In this document: one piece after another, positions 35,970 to 43,432 of the stretch
Layout of the letters: each line of letters opens with the position of its first letter
How positions within the stretch are numbered: the first letter of the stretch is position 1
NCBI RefSeq assembly: GCF_030296015.1
Contig: NZ_AP027368.1
Span: 744,001-808,000, forward strand
Direction of reading: 5' to 3'
From: Ferrimonas sp. YFM
GTDB lineage: Bacteria > Pseudomonadota > Gammaproteobacteria > Enterobacterales > Shewanellaceae
DNA: 64,000 nucleotides
Program-made: the position numbers and the translations under genes
Notes under the pieces: generated by a model
Seen by the model: only the letters and a program-made list of their open reading frames with translations
Told to the model about the DNA's origin: nothing
Databases searched by the model: none

Positions 35970-37619
35970 ATGGGTAAGTGGATTAAATCGGGCTCTCCCT
36001 GGATCTGGATGACCGCAGGTTCGGTCAGCCTCAGCTTGATTGCGGTACTGGGTCTGTTGCTGATGATCGCCTGGCGTGGCCTGGTCTACTTCTGGCCATC
36101 CCCGGTTCATCAGCTGGAGCTGGAAGTGGCCAACGGTCAGGTTGAAACCGTCATCGGTGAGATCTATGACCGGGAGCAGGTGCCGCTGGAGCGCGTGCTG
36201 CAGTCGGGCATTGAACTGAAGAGCGACGAAGAGTTTGTCACCCGGTACCTGATTAAGACAGGTAACCGTGAATACGTGCCCCTGGATTTCCGCTGGGTGC
36301 TGGAGCCGATGATCCAGTCTGACACCAAGCCGGTGGATGTGGCGGTCTTCGAGCGGAACAAGAACGGCAACTTCTACGGCTTCCCGGTGGAGCTGAGCTT
36401 CAACGGTCAGATCTACACCGGTGCCGACATCCATGACCAGCTGTTGCTGGCCATCGACAAGGCCGCCGACATCAACGATGAAGCCCAAGAGCTGCAAAAG
36501 GTGGACATCGGCCGCATCAACTATGAGTTGGAGCGTCTGCGCCTGGACCAGCGCAAGCTGGAGCTGAACAACGCCCTGACCGAAGCGGCGATGGCGGACC
36601 TGGCCAAGCGTCGTCAGCAGCTGGACGATGAGTACCAGGTGTTGGAGAAGGACCTGTTCGCCCTGCGCGACCAGGCCGCCGAAGATTATGTGGTGGTCCG
36701 TGACATGCGCGGTGAGCGTGTCACCCTGCCCATGGACAGCGTGCTGGATGTGGCCTTCCCCAACGAACTGGGCTTTGGCGGTAAGGTGGCCCACTGGATG
36801 CATGCCATCGCCAAGTTCGTCAGCGACGATCCCCGTGAAGCCAACACCGAGGGCGGGGTGTTCCCGGCCATCTTCGGTACCGTATTCATGGTGTTGCTGA
36901 TGGCGGTGATCGTGACCCCATTCGGCGTGATTGCCGCGGTCTACCTGCACGAGTACGCGGCCAAGAACGCCCTGACCAAGCTGATTCGCATCGCGGTGAT
37001 CAACCTGGCTGGCGTACCCTCCATCGTTTACGGGGTATTTGGCCTGGGCTTCTTCGTCTACATGGTGGGCGGCTCCCTGGATGACCTGTTCTATCCCGAG
37101 GCGTTGCCGAACCCCACCTTTGGTACGCCCGGGGTGATCTGGTCCGCCCTGACCCTGGCGATTTTGACCCTGCCGGTGGTGATCGTCTCCACCGAAGAGG
37201 GCCTGTCCCGTATCCCGTCAGCGGTCCGTCACGGCTCCCTGGCCCTGGGTGCCACCAAGGCGGAAACCCTGTGGCGCATCGTGATTCCCATGGCCAGCCC
37301 GGCAATCATGACCGGCCTGATTCTGGCCGTGGCCCGAGCCGCCGGTGAGGTTGCCCCTCTGATGCTGGTGGGTGTGGTGAAGCTGGCGTCCACCCTGCCG
37401 GTGGACGGCAACTGGCCATACATCCATCTGGATCGTAAATTTATGCATCTGGGCTTCCACATCTATGATGTCGGTTTCCAGAGCCCTAACGTGGAAGCGG
37501 CGCGTCCGCTGGTATACGCCACCTCGTTCCTGCTGGTCAGCGTGATTGTTGCCCTGAACCTGACCGCCATTGGCGTACGTAACCACCTTCGTGAAAAATT
37601 CCGTTCCTTGGAACACTAA
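35970..37619 (+). CDS. pstA: Phosphate ABC transporter permease PstA with coiled-coil insert
   Basis: 549 residues, again about twice the E. coli length. After an N-terminal transmembrane helix comes a periplasmic region of about 250 residues. Its middle part is a coiled coil rich in Glu, Leu and Arg (INYELERLRLDQRKLELNNA onward). The C-terminal permease domain contains SAVRHGSLALGATKAETLWR and ARAAGEVAPLMLVG. Start: the ATG at 35970 follows AAGG by 10 nt; an earlier ATG at 35952 overlaps the pstC stop. Partner of PstC in the membrane; pstB follows after 6 bp. Confidence 0.92.
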   Translation: MGKWIKSGSPWIWMTAGSVSLSLIAVLGLLLMIAWRGLVYFWPSPVHQLELEVANGQVETVIGEIYDREQVPLERVLQSGIELKSDEEFVTRYLIKTGNREYVPLDFRWVLEPMIQSDTKPVDVAVFERNKNGNFYGFPVELSFNGQIYTGADIHDQLLLAIDKAADINDEAQELQKVDIGRINYELERLRLDQRKLELNNALTEAAMADLAKRRQQLDDEYQVLEKDLFALRDQAAEDYVVVRDMRGERVTLPMDSVLDVAFPNELGFGGKVAHWMHAIAKFVSDDPREANTEGGVFPAIFGTVFMVLLMAVIVTPFGVIAAVYLHEYAAKNALTKLIRIAVINLAGVPSIVYGVFGLGFFVYMVGGSLDDLFYPEALPNPTFGTPGVIWSALTLAILTLPVVIVSTEEGLSRIPSAVRHGSLALGATKAETLWRIVIPMASPAIMTGLILAVARAAGEVAPLMLVGVVKLASTLPVDGNWPYIHLDRKFMHLGFHIYDVGFQSPNVEAARPLVYATSFLLVSVIVALNLTAIGVRNHLREKFRSLEH

Positions 37620-37625
37620 GCCGAG

Positions 37626-38453
37626 ATGACCAAGATGATTGCTATTGAAACCCTGAACAAATCCTCGGCGCCGCTGGATCTGAAACAGCTGTCGCCTGAG
37701 ATGACCGCGTTTGACATCAACAACCTGGATCTCTTCTATGGTGACAAGCAGGCCCTGTCCGGCATTACCATGAAGATTCCCCGCAACCAGGTGACCGCCT
37801 TCATCGGCCCCTCAGGTTGCGGCAAGTCGACTCTGCTGCGCTGCCTGAACCGGATGAATGATTTGGTGGACAGCTGCCGGGTTGAGGGAAAGATCCTGCT
37901 CAACAACGATGACATTTACGGCAAGCATGTGGATGTGGCGTCGCTGCGCCGCAACGTGGGCATGGTGTTCCAGCGTCCCAACCCCTTCCCCAAGTCCATC
38001 TATGAAAACGTGGTCTACGGCCTGCGCCTGCAGGGGGTGAACAACCGCCGTGAACTGGATGATGCGGTAGAGCGTGCCCTCAAGGGCGCCGCCCTGTGGG
38101 ATGAGGTGAAGGACCGTCTGCACGACAACGCCTTTGGCCTCTCCGGTGGTCAGCAGCAGCGTCTGGTGATCGCCCGCGCCATCGCCATTCAGCCTGAAGT
38201 ACTGCTGCTGGATGAGCCCACCTCGGCCCTGGACCCCATCTCCACCCTGACCATTGAGGAGCTGATTCACACCCTCAAGGACCAGTTCACCGTGGTGATC
38301 GTGACCCACAACATGCAGCAGGCGGCTCGCGTATCCGATCAGACCGCCTTCATGTATATGGGTGAGCTGATCGAGTACAGTGACACCAACACCCTGTTTA
38401 CCACGCCAGCTAAGAAAAAGACCGAAGACTACATTACCGGTCGTTACGGATAA
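37626..38453 (+). CDS. pstB: Phosphate ABC transporter ATP-binding protein
   Basis: 275 residues with Walker A ([13 protein letters not shown]), Q-loop region ([16 protein letters not shown]), ABC signature (LSGGQQQR), Walker B ([12 protein letters not shown]) and the switch His ([10 protein letters not shown]). The PstB-specific [14 protein letters not shown] is at the start of the domain, after an N-terminal extension of about 25 residues. It powers PstCA and lies between pstA and phoU with short gaps. Confidence 0.97.
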   Translation: MTKMIAIETLNKSSAPLDLKQLSPEMTAFDINNLDLFYGDKQALSGITMKIPRNQVTAFIGPSGCGKSTLLRCLNRMNDLVDSCRVEGKILLNNDDIYGKHVDVASLRRNVGMVFQRPNPFPKSIYENVVYGLRLQGVNNRRELDDAVERALKGAALWDEVKDRLHDNAFGLSGGQQQRLVIARAIAIQPEVLLLDEPTSALDPISTLTIEELIHTLKDQFTVVIVTHNMQQAARVSDQTAFMYMGELIEYSDTNTLFTTPAKKKTEDYITGRYG

Positions 38454-38465
38454 GGATCAGAGCCG

Positions 38466-39173
38466 ATGGACAACAACAACCTGGGAAGACACATCTCCGG
38501 CCAGTTCAATGTGGAGCTGGAGGATGTTCGCAGCCAAGTGATGGCCATGGGCGGCTTGCTGGAGCAGCAGCTGAACGATGCCCTGGAGGCCCTGCAAAGT
38601 GGCGACGGTGAACTGGCCCGCAAAGTGGTGAGCGCTGATCGTAAGATCAACTCCATGGAGGTGAACATTGACGAGGAGTGCGCCCGCATCATCGCCAAGC
38701 GCCAGCCCGCCGCCTCCGATCTGCGCCTTATCCTGGCCATCTCCAAGACCACCGCCGATCTGGAGCGCATTGGTGATGCCTGTGTGCGTGTGGCCAAGGC
38801 GGTAATCGACAACAACGAAGGCAACCGCAAGGGTCTGCTGGTCTCCATGGAGGCCATGGGCCGTCACTCCGCCCGCATGTTGCACGATACCCTGGACGCC
38901 TTTGCCCGAATGGACATCGACGCCGCGTTCCGCCTGCACAAGGAGGATCGCAAGCTGGACAAGGAGTTCGAAGCGGTATTCCGTCAGCTGATGACCTTTA
39001 TGATGGAGGACCCGCGCTCCATCCCAGGCATCCTGGATGTGATGTGGGCCGCCCGCGCCCTGGAGCGCATCGGTGATCGCTGTCAGAACATCTGTGAGTA
39101 CGTTATCTACTTCGTTAAGGGGAAGGACGTGCGCCACATGGACACCGAGGATATGGAAGACCTGTTGGGCTAA
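38466..39173 (+). CDS. phoU: Phosphate signalling protein PhoU
   Basis: 235 residues, all helical, with two repeated three-helix bundles. Metal-binding motifs are seen in DLRLILAISKTTADLERIGD and in ARALERIGDRCQNICEYVIY. PhoU links the Pst transporter state to PhoR and represses the Pho regulon in high phosphate. Last gene of pstC-pstA-pstB-phoU, 12 bp after pstB, followed by a strong terminator. Confidence 0.96.
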   Translation: MDNNNLGRHISGQFNVELEDVRSQVMAMGGLLEQQLNDALEALQSGDGELARKVVSADRKINSMEVNIDEECARIIAKRQPAASDLRLILAISKTTADLERIGDACVRVAKAVIDNNEGNRKGLLVSMEAMGRHSARMLHDTLDAFARMDIDAAFRLHKEDRKLDKEFEAVFRQLMTFMMEDPRSIPGILDVMWAARALERIGDRCQNICEYVIYFVKGKDVRHMDTEDMEDLLG

Positions 39174-39195
39174 CCCAGAGGTGTTTGACACAGAG

Positions 39196-39223
39196 AAAGC
39201 CGGGCCCAGTGCCCGGCTTTTTT
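39196..39223. terminator. Terminator after phoU
   Basis: AAAGCCGGGC and GCCCGGCTTT form a 10-bp stem with a 5-nt loop and a T-run on the plus strand, between convergent phoU and the nucleotidase gene. Confidence 0.9.
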
Positions 39224-39229
39224 CTTTTC

Positions 39230-40915
39230 CTAACCCAGAACCTTGAGCTGGCGCCAGTGAGCGATCACCGCCTCGGCGATGGTCAGCCCCAGTTCCTGGG
39301 GCGGCTGCGGGAGTCGTGCCAGGGGGTAGTAGCCCTCCTTGCCGGCGGCGGTGTAGCCGGTGGAGACCCCGTAGTAGAAGGCGTCGGGCTGAACCGGCTG
39401 CCATTGCCCGTCTCTGTCTAATTGCAGATCCCGAATCCGTTCCCCCATAGGGGCATCGGCCTGATAGTGGAAGCGCAGGCCGGCGGCATAGGGGTAACTG
39501 CCGGTGCCTGTCCCCACTACGCCGTTGTTGGTGGCGTTGTTGATGGCGGACTCCAGGGTGTCCGCCAGCTCCTGACCGGTGAGGCGATAACGCTCGACAC
39601 CGATGGCGAAGGGGGCCAGGGTGCCGGCGATCCAGCCGGCGCTCACCTCTCCCTGGGGGATGGAGGATCGGGTGCCGCCGGCGTTGTGCAGGCCGAAGTC
39701 GGTCTCCAGACCCAGTTCCCTGGCCTGCCAGCGCATCGCGTGTGCCAGCAGCGGCGCCACCTCACTGCCGCCCTTGTCATCGGGAATGCGGATATGGCGC
39801 AGATCCCGCTGAGCCAGGGCGATCTTCTGTCGCTCAAACTCCAGGATCTTGGGACGATAGTGCTCTTCGATGAGTCGGTGCACCTTGGGATCCGGCGTCA
39901 CCTGCCATAGGTTGTCCTGAGCTTCCAGGTAGGCCCAGGCCTGCTCATCTTCGGGCGGGGTCAGAGGTGTCTGGCCCCCCGAGTCGCGGCTGAGGCTGTG
40001 TCCCAGCAGCAGCAAGTTGCCTCCGTCCACTCGGTCCAGGCTGCCGTCGGCGTTAAGATCCAGTTTCAGCTGGCCGAGGAACAGGGCGTTGCAGCCGGCC
40101 TGGACCACGGCGGTGCCATTGATCACCACCCCGTAATGGTCGCGACCGCCGAGACCCAGGTTGTCGAAGTGGCCCTGGAGGGTGTGGGTGTGGCCGCCGA
40201 TGATCGCCGCCACCTGATCCAGCTGCTCGGCCAGCATCAGGTCTCTGTCGTAGCCCAGGTGACTGAGCAGGATGATCTTGTTGATTCCCTCCCGGCGGAT
40301 GGCGGCCACCGTGTCTCGGGCGGTGGTGAGGCAGTCAAGGAACAGGGTGTCCGGATCGGCGCAGGCCAGTTCCGGCATGTTATCCGGGGAGAGGCCGAAC
40401 AGGGCCACGGGCTCGCCACCTAGATGACGCACCAGGTAGCGACCATGGCCGGCGTCCTTGTCGAAGTCGTAGAGCCCGGGTTTGCCCCGCATGGGGTTCT
40501 CCTTGGAGGACTCCTCCTGACTGAGGTCCATGTTGGCGCTGAGCATGGGGAACTGAATGTGGTCGAGGAAGGCGGACAGGGGCGGGTTGCCCAGGTCGAA
40601 CTCATGGTTGCCCAGAGCCATGGCATCCAGATCCAACTGGTTGTTGAGCACCGCATTCATCTTGCCCTTGAAGTGGGCGAAGTAGAGCGAACCCTGAAAA
40701 CAGTCACCGGCGTGCACCAGCAGCAAGTGCCGATTCTCTTCAACGGCGTCGGATTTGGCCCTGTCCACGGCACTGCACAGGCGGGCATAACCGCCACATT
40801 CGGCAAAAAGTTCGCCCAGACCCGGCAGGGTCAGTTTGAGCCGGCTGGCGTCGAAGTGTGAGTGGGTGTCATTCAGGTGGGCCAGGGTCAGGCTCAGGGG
40901 GCGGTGTGCGGTCAT
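39230..40915 (-). CDS. UshA/NadN-family 5'-nucleotidase without signal peptide
   Basis: 561 residues. The metallophosphatase domain has LAHLNDTHSHFD, VHAGDCFQGS, MALGNHEFDLG, LLSHLGYDRD and GGHTHTLQG, all metal or catalytic residues intact. The C-terminal 5'-nucleotidase domain follows (FGLHNAGGTRSS, LESAINNATNNG). No signal peptide is present: the protein begins MTAHRPLSLTLAHLND, and the longer frame to 40957 does not supply one. Residues about 286-298 (DLNADGSLDRVDG) match an EF-hand calcium loop. A PhoB unit precedes the gene, and it neighbours phoU. It probably releases phosphate from nucleotides. Whether it acts in the cytoplasm or is exported by another route is open. Confidence 0.85.
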   Translation of the reverse strand: MTAHRPLSLTLAHLNDTHSHFDASRLKLTLPGLGELFAECGGYARLCSAVDRAKSDAVEENRHLLLVHAGDCFQGSLYFAHFKGKMNAVLNNQLDLDAMALGNHEFDLGNPPLSAFLDHIQFPMLSANMDLSQEESSKENPMRGKPGLYDFDKDAGHGRYLVRHLGGEPVALFGLSPDNMPELACADPDTLFLDCLTTARDTVAAIRREGINKIILLSHLGYDRDLMLAEQLDQVAAIIGGHTHTLQGHFDNLGLGGRDHYGVVINGTAVVQAGCNALFLGQLKLDLNADGSLDRVDGGNLLLLGHSLSRDSGGQTPLTPPEDEQAWAYLEAQDNLWQVTPDPKVHRLIEEHYRPKILEFERQKIALAQRDLRHIRIPDDKGGSEVAPLLAHAMRWQARELGLETDFGLHNAGGTRSSIPQGEVSAGWIAGTLAPFAIGVERYRLTGQELADTLESAINNATNNGVVGTGTGSYPYAAGLRFHYQADAPMGERIRDLQLDRDGQWQPVQPDAFYYGVSTGYTAAGKEGYYPLARLPQPPQELGLTIAEAVIAHWRQLKVLG

Positions 40916-40947
40916 CTTACTCTGTGGTGCGGGTAGTGAGGCCCACC

Positions 40948-40981
40948 AGTGTAGCACTTTCCGCCAGCGTCATTATGACAG
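40948..40981 (-). promoter_or_regulatory. Candidate PhoB-dependent promoter of the signal-less nucleotidase
   Basis: On the minus strand a perfect CTGTCAT (40981-40975) starts 28 bp before a -10 box TACACT (40953-40948). 28 is 17 plus one 11-bp step, so it occupies the distal-unit position seen at phoB and pstC. The proximal unit (ACGCTGG) is degenerate. Confidence 0.5.
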
Positions 40982-41019
40982 AAACCAATTCATGCTGGCG
41001 TTGGCATGGGAACTGCCTT

Positions 41020-41145
41020 TATACTGTCCGCCGACTTCGGGGGAGTAATCGCCCTGCAAAAGCAGGGGGCAACATCAACATCCTCGGCCATTCGGCTGTG
41101 GTGTTGCCGGCGGGGCTCAGGCCTTAGCTTGGTGAGACTCGAACG
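41020..41145 (+). promoter_or_regulatory. yybP-ykoY (Mn2+) riboswitch with its promoter
   Basis: A -10 box TATACT at 41020-41025 is followed, from about 41033, by a segment with the hallmarks of the yybP-ykoY aptamer. These are GGGGGAGTAATC (41039-41050), a CCCTGC-AAAA-GCAGGG hairpin, a long arm closed by GGCAACA and TGTTGCC (41068-41107), and the 3' conserved GGTGAGACTCGAA. TTCG (41036-41039) pairs with CGAA (41140-41143) to close the outer helix. This class senses Mn2+ and controls metal-efflux genes, fitting the antiporter gene that follows. The match was recognised by eye from the consensus. Confidence 0.72.
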
Positions 41146-41158
41146 CGCCATCTCCGGC

Positions 41159-41196
41159 GAGGGCAGGGGAGGGTTCGTTCGTGTGTATCTGCCCTC
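41159..41196 (+). promoter_or_regulatory. Expression-platform hairpin between riboswitch and antiporter start
   Basis: GAGGGCAG (41159-41166) pairs with CTGCCCTC (41189-41196), an 8-bp stem with a 22-nt loop, ending 12 bp before the ATG. No T-run follows, so control would be at the ribosome-binding site or by Rho rather than by intrinsic termination. Confidence 0.45.
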
Positions 41197-41208
41197 TGAG
41201 TTGTATCT

Positions 41209-42189
41209 ATGTCTTCATTACTGCTTCCCATACTCGCCGTTCTCGGCGGTTTCCTGGTGCTGACCGTCAGTGCCGACCGATTGATTGCGTCCGCCGCGAC
41301 CCTGGCACGTCACTTCGGCCTCTCCATTGTATTTATCGGCATGACCATAGTGGCCTTTGGTACCTCGGCCCCCGAACTGTTGGTGAGCGCCGTGGCAGCG
41401 GCCAACGGAGCCGATGGCCTCTCGGTGGGTAATGCCATCGGATCCAACATCATCAATACCGGACTGGTGCTCGGGATCTGTGCCCTGGTGACGCCACTGA
41501 TGATCAGCCGCCGCTTCCTCAAGCGGGAGTTTCCCATCCTGCTGCTGGTGATGACCTATGCCGCCCTGGTGTTGATGGGCGGATCCCTGGGTTGGCCCCA
41601 GGGGCTGGCCCTGCTGGGGGCGATGATCGCCTACGGCCTCTACCTGGGGCGCAGCCACAACAGCGAGGAGGAGCTGGAGGTGGAGTTCCTCAGCATCGGC
41701 AAGGGGCGCGCCATGGCGGAGACCGGGCTGATGCTGGTCCTGCTGCTGTCCAGCTCCCAGGTGATGGTGTGGGGCAGTGTCGAACTGGCGCGGGCCTTTG
41801 GGGTCAGCGAGTTGGTGATTGGCCTGACGGTGATCGCCTTTGGCACCAGCCTGCCAGAACTGGCGGCGGCGGTGGCTGGGGTGCGTCGGGGTCTGTATGA
41901 CATGACCCTGGCCACCGTGGTGGGCTCCAACATCTTCAACCTGCTCGGGGTATTGGCGTTTCCCGGGTTGATCGGGGGCGGCATGACCCTGCCGGAGCAG
42001 GTGATGGCCAGGGATGTGCCGGCGATGTTTGCCCTGACCCTGATCCCAGGCTTGTTCTTCCTGCTGGCCCGTTACCGTCATGGCCGGGCACCCTATATTC
42101 CCATGAACCGCTTGGCCGGGGCTCTCTTGCTTATTGGCTTTGCCGGTTACATGGGTCTACTGACGCTGGAAGTGTTGTCAAAAGCGTAA
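41209..42189 (+). CDS. Calcium/sodium antiporter family protein (YrbG/CaxA type), probable Mn2+ exporter
   Basis: 326 residues, about ten transmembrane segments. The two inverted ion-binding repeats are FGTSAPELLVSAVAAANG with VGNAIGSNIINTG, and FGTSLPELAAAVAGVRRG with VVGSNIFNLLG. This fold exchanges Ca2+ or other cations for Na+ or H+ across the inner membrane. Because a Mn2+-type riboswitch precedes it, Mn2+ export is a good inference; sequence alone does not fix the ion. Ribosome-binding site is weak (TGAG 8 nt upstream). Confidence 0.88.
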   Translation: MSSLLLPILAVLGGFLVLTVSADRLIASAATLARHFGLSIVFIGMTIVAFGTSAPELLVSAVAAANGADGLSVGNAIGSNIINTGLVLGICALVTPLMISRRFLKREFPILLLVMTYAALVLMGGSLGWPQGLALLGAMIAYGLYLGRSHNSEEELEVEFLSIGKGRAMAETGLMLVLLLSSSQVMVWGSVELARAFGVSELVIGLTVIAFGTSLPELAAAVAGVRRGLYDMTLATVVGSNIFNLLGVLAFPGLIGGGMTLPEQVMARDVPAMFALTLIPGLFFLLARYRHGRAPYIPMNRLAGALLLIGFAGYMGLLTLEVLSKA

Positions 42190-42218
42190 AAAAATTGATC
42201 AATTCAGTCAGTTGAAAC

Positions 42219-42246
42219 TTGGTCGATAGATGAGCTGTGATATGCT
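42219..42246 (+). promoter_or_regulatory. Predicted promoter of the RND efflux operon
   Basis: -35 TTGGTC (42219-42224) and -10 TATGCT (42241-42246) with a 16-bp spacer, about 45 bp before the adaptor gene. No local regulator gene adjoins the operon. Confidence 0.45.
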
Positions 42247-42293
42247 CAGGAAAGTTGCAAGTATGCAGATTTCCAAGGGTAAGGAGCAGCTCT

Positions 42294-43424
42294 ATGAGAG
42301 GGATAGCCTGGTTAGGTTTCGTGTCGTTGGCCCTGTTAGGAGGCTGTAACCAGGCCACCACGGCCCCTCCTCCTCCGCCTCCCAGCGTCACCACCACCAC
42401 GGTGGCCCTGAAGCCGGTAACCTACACCATGGAGTATGTGGGCCGAACCCAGGCCAGCGAGGATGTGAGCATCCAGGCCCAGGTTTCCGGGCCCATGCTC
42501 AAACGCCACTTCATCGAAGGGGACCATGTGGAGCAGGGGGCGTTGCTGTTTGAAATTGACCCGGCCCCCTACCAGGCGGAGCGGGCCCAGGTGGCCGCCG
42601 AGCTGGAGAGAGCCGTCGCCGCCCGTGATGTGGCGATCCTCAACTGGCGCCGGGGCAAGAAGCTGTTCCCCGATGGCATGATCTCCGCCACCGACATGGA
42701 CTCTCTCACCGCCAACAAGCTGCAGACCGAAGCCCAGATGGTCCAGGCACAATCTGCCCTGGAGGCGGCTGAGCTCAAGCTCTCCTACACCAAGGTGACC
42801 GCCCCCATCGCCGGCAAGATCTCTACCGCATTGATCTCTCAGGGGGATCTCATCAACCTGCAGCAGGATCTGGCCACCCTGGTTCAGGTGGATCCCATTC
42901 GGGTGATCTTCCAGGTCTCTGCCCGGGAGATGTCCAACGCCTACCGGGTGATCCGGGAGAACCCCAGTGCCCTGCCCAGACTGGAAGATCTCATTCTTAA
43001 CCTGAGACTGCCCAATGGGGATGAGTATGCCCATCAGGGCAAGGTTGATTACGTCTCCAACCGAGTGGATTCCGCCACCAGCACCGTGGAGCTGCGGGCC
43101 ACCTTCCCCAACCCCGACGAGTTTGTCCTCCCCGGCACCTATGTCACCGTGGTGGTGAAGGCGCCGGAGACCGAGATGGCGCTGTTGGTGCCTCAGGCCT
43201 CGGTGCAACAGGATCAGCAGGGACGTTATGTGTTCGTGGTCGGCGCCGACAGTAAGGTCGAGAAGCGCCTGGTGACCCTGGGTCAGCAGTTTGGCGTGGA
43301 CTGGGAGGTCCGCGACGGTCTCAAGGATGGCGAACAGGTGGTGGTGGAAGGCTTGCAGAAGATCCGCCCCGGGGTGGAAGTGAAAGCCACCGAGCGCAGT
43401 GCCACCCCCTTTAACCAGGGTTAG
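42294..43424 (+). CDS. RND efflux periplasmic adaptor (AcrA/MexA type) lipoprotein
   Basis: 376 residues. The lipoprotein signal peptide [20 protein letters not shown] has Cys at the lipobox. The mature protein has the lipoyl/hairpin pattern: [19 protein letters not shown], a coiled-coil hairpin (about 95-165), [15 protein letters not shown] and [15 protein letters not shown] in the beta-barrel part. The ATG at 42294 is set by AAGGAG 7 nt upstream. It links the RND pump encoded next to an outer-membrane channel, and no TolC-like gene is present here. Confidence 0.93.
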   Translation: MRGIAWLGFVSLALLGGCNQATTAPPPPPPSVTTTTVALKPVTYTMEYVGRTQASEDVSIQAQVSGPMLKRHFIEGDHVEQGALLFEIDPAPYQAERAQVAAELERAVAARDVAILNWRRGKKLFPDGMISATDMDSLTANKLQTEAQMVQAQSALEAAELKLSYTKVTAPIAGKISTALISQGDLINLQQDLATLVQVDPIRVIFQVSAREMSNAYRVIRENPSALPRLEDLILNLRLPNGDEYAHQGKVDYVSNRVDSATSTVELRATFPNPDEFVLPGTYVTVVVKAPETEMALLVPQASVQQDQQGRYVFVVGADSKVEKRLVTLGQQFGVDWEVRDGLKDGEQVVVEGLQKIRPGVEVKATERSATPFNQG

Positions 43425-43432
43425 GGGGCCGT

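Noticed and set aside
37229-37462. Minus-strand frames inside pstA and other Pst genes
   Set aside because: They are shadows of the permease coding sequence with no start signals.
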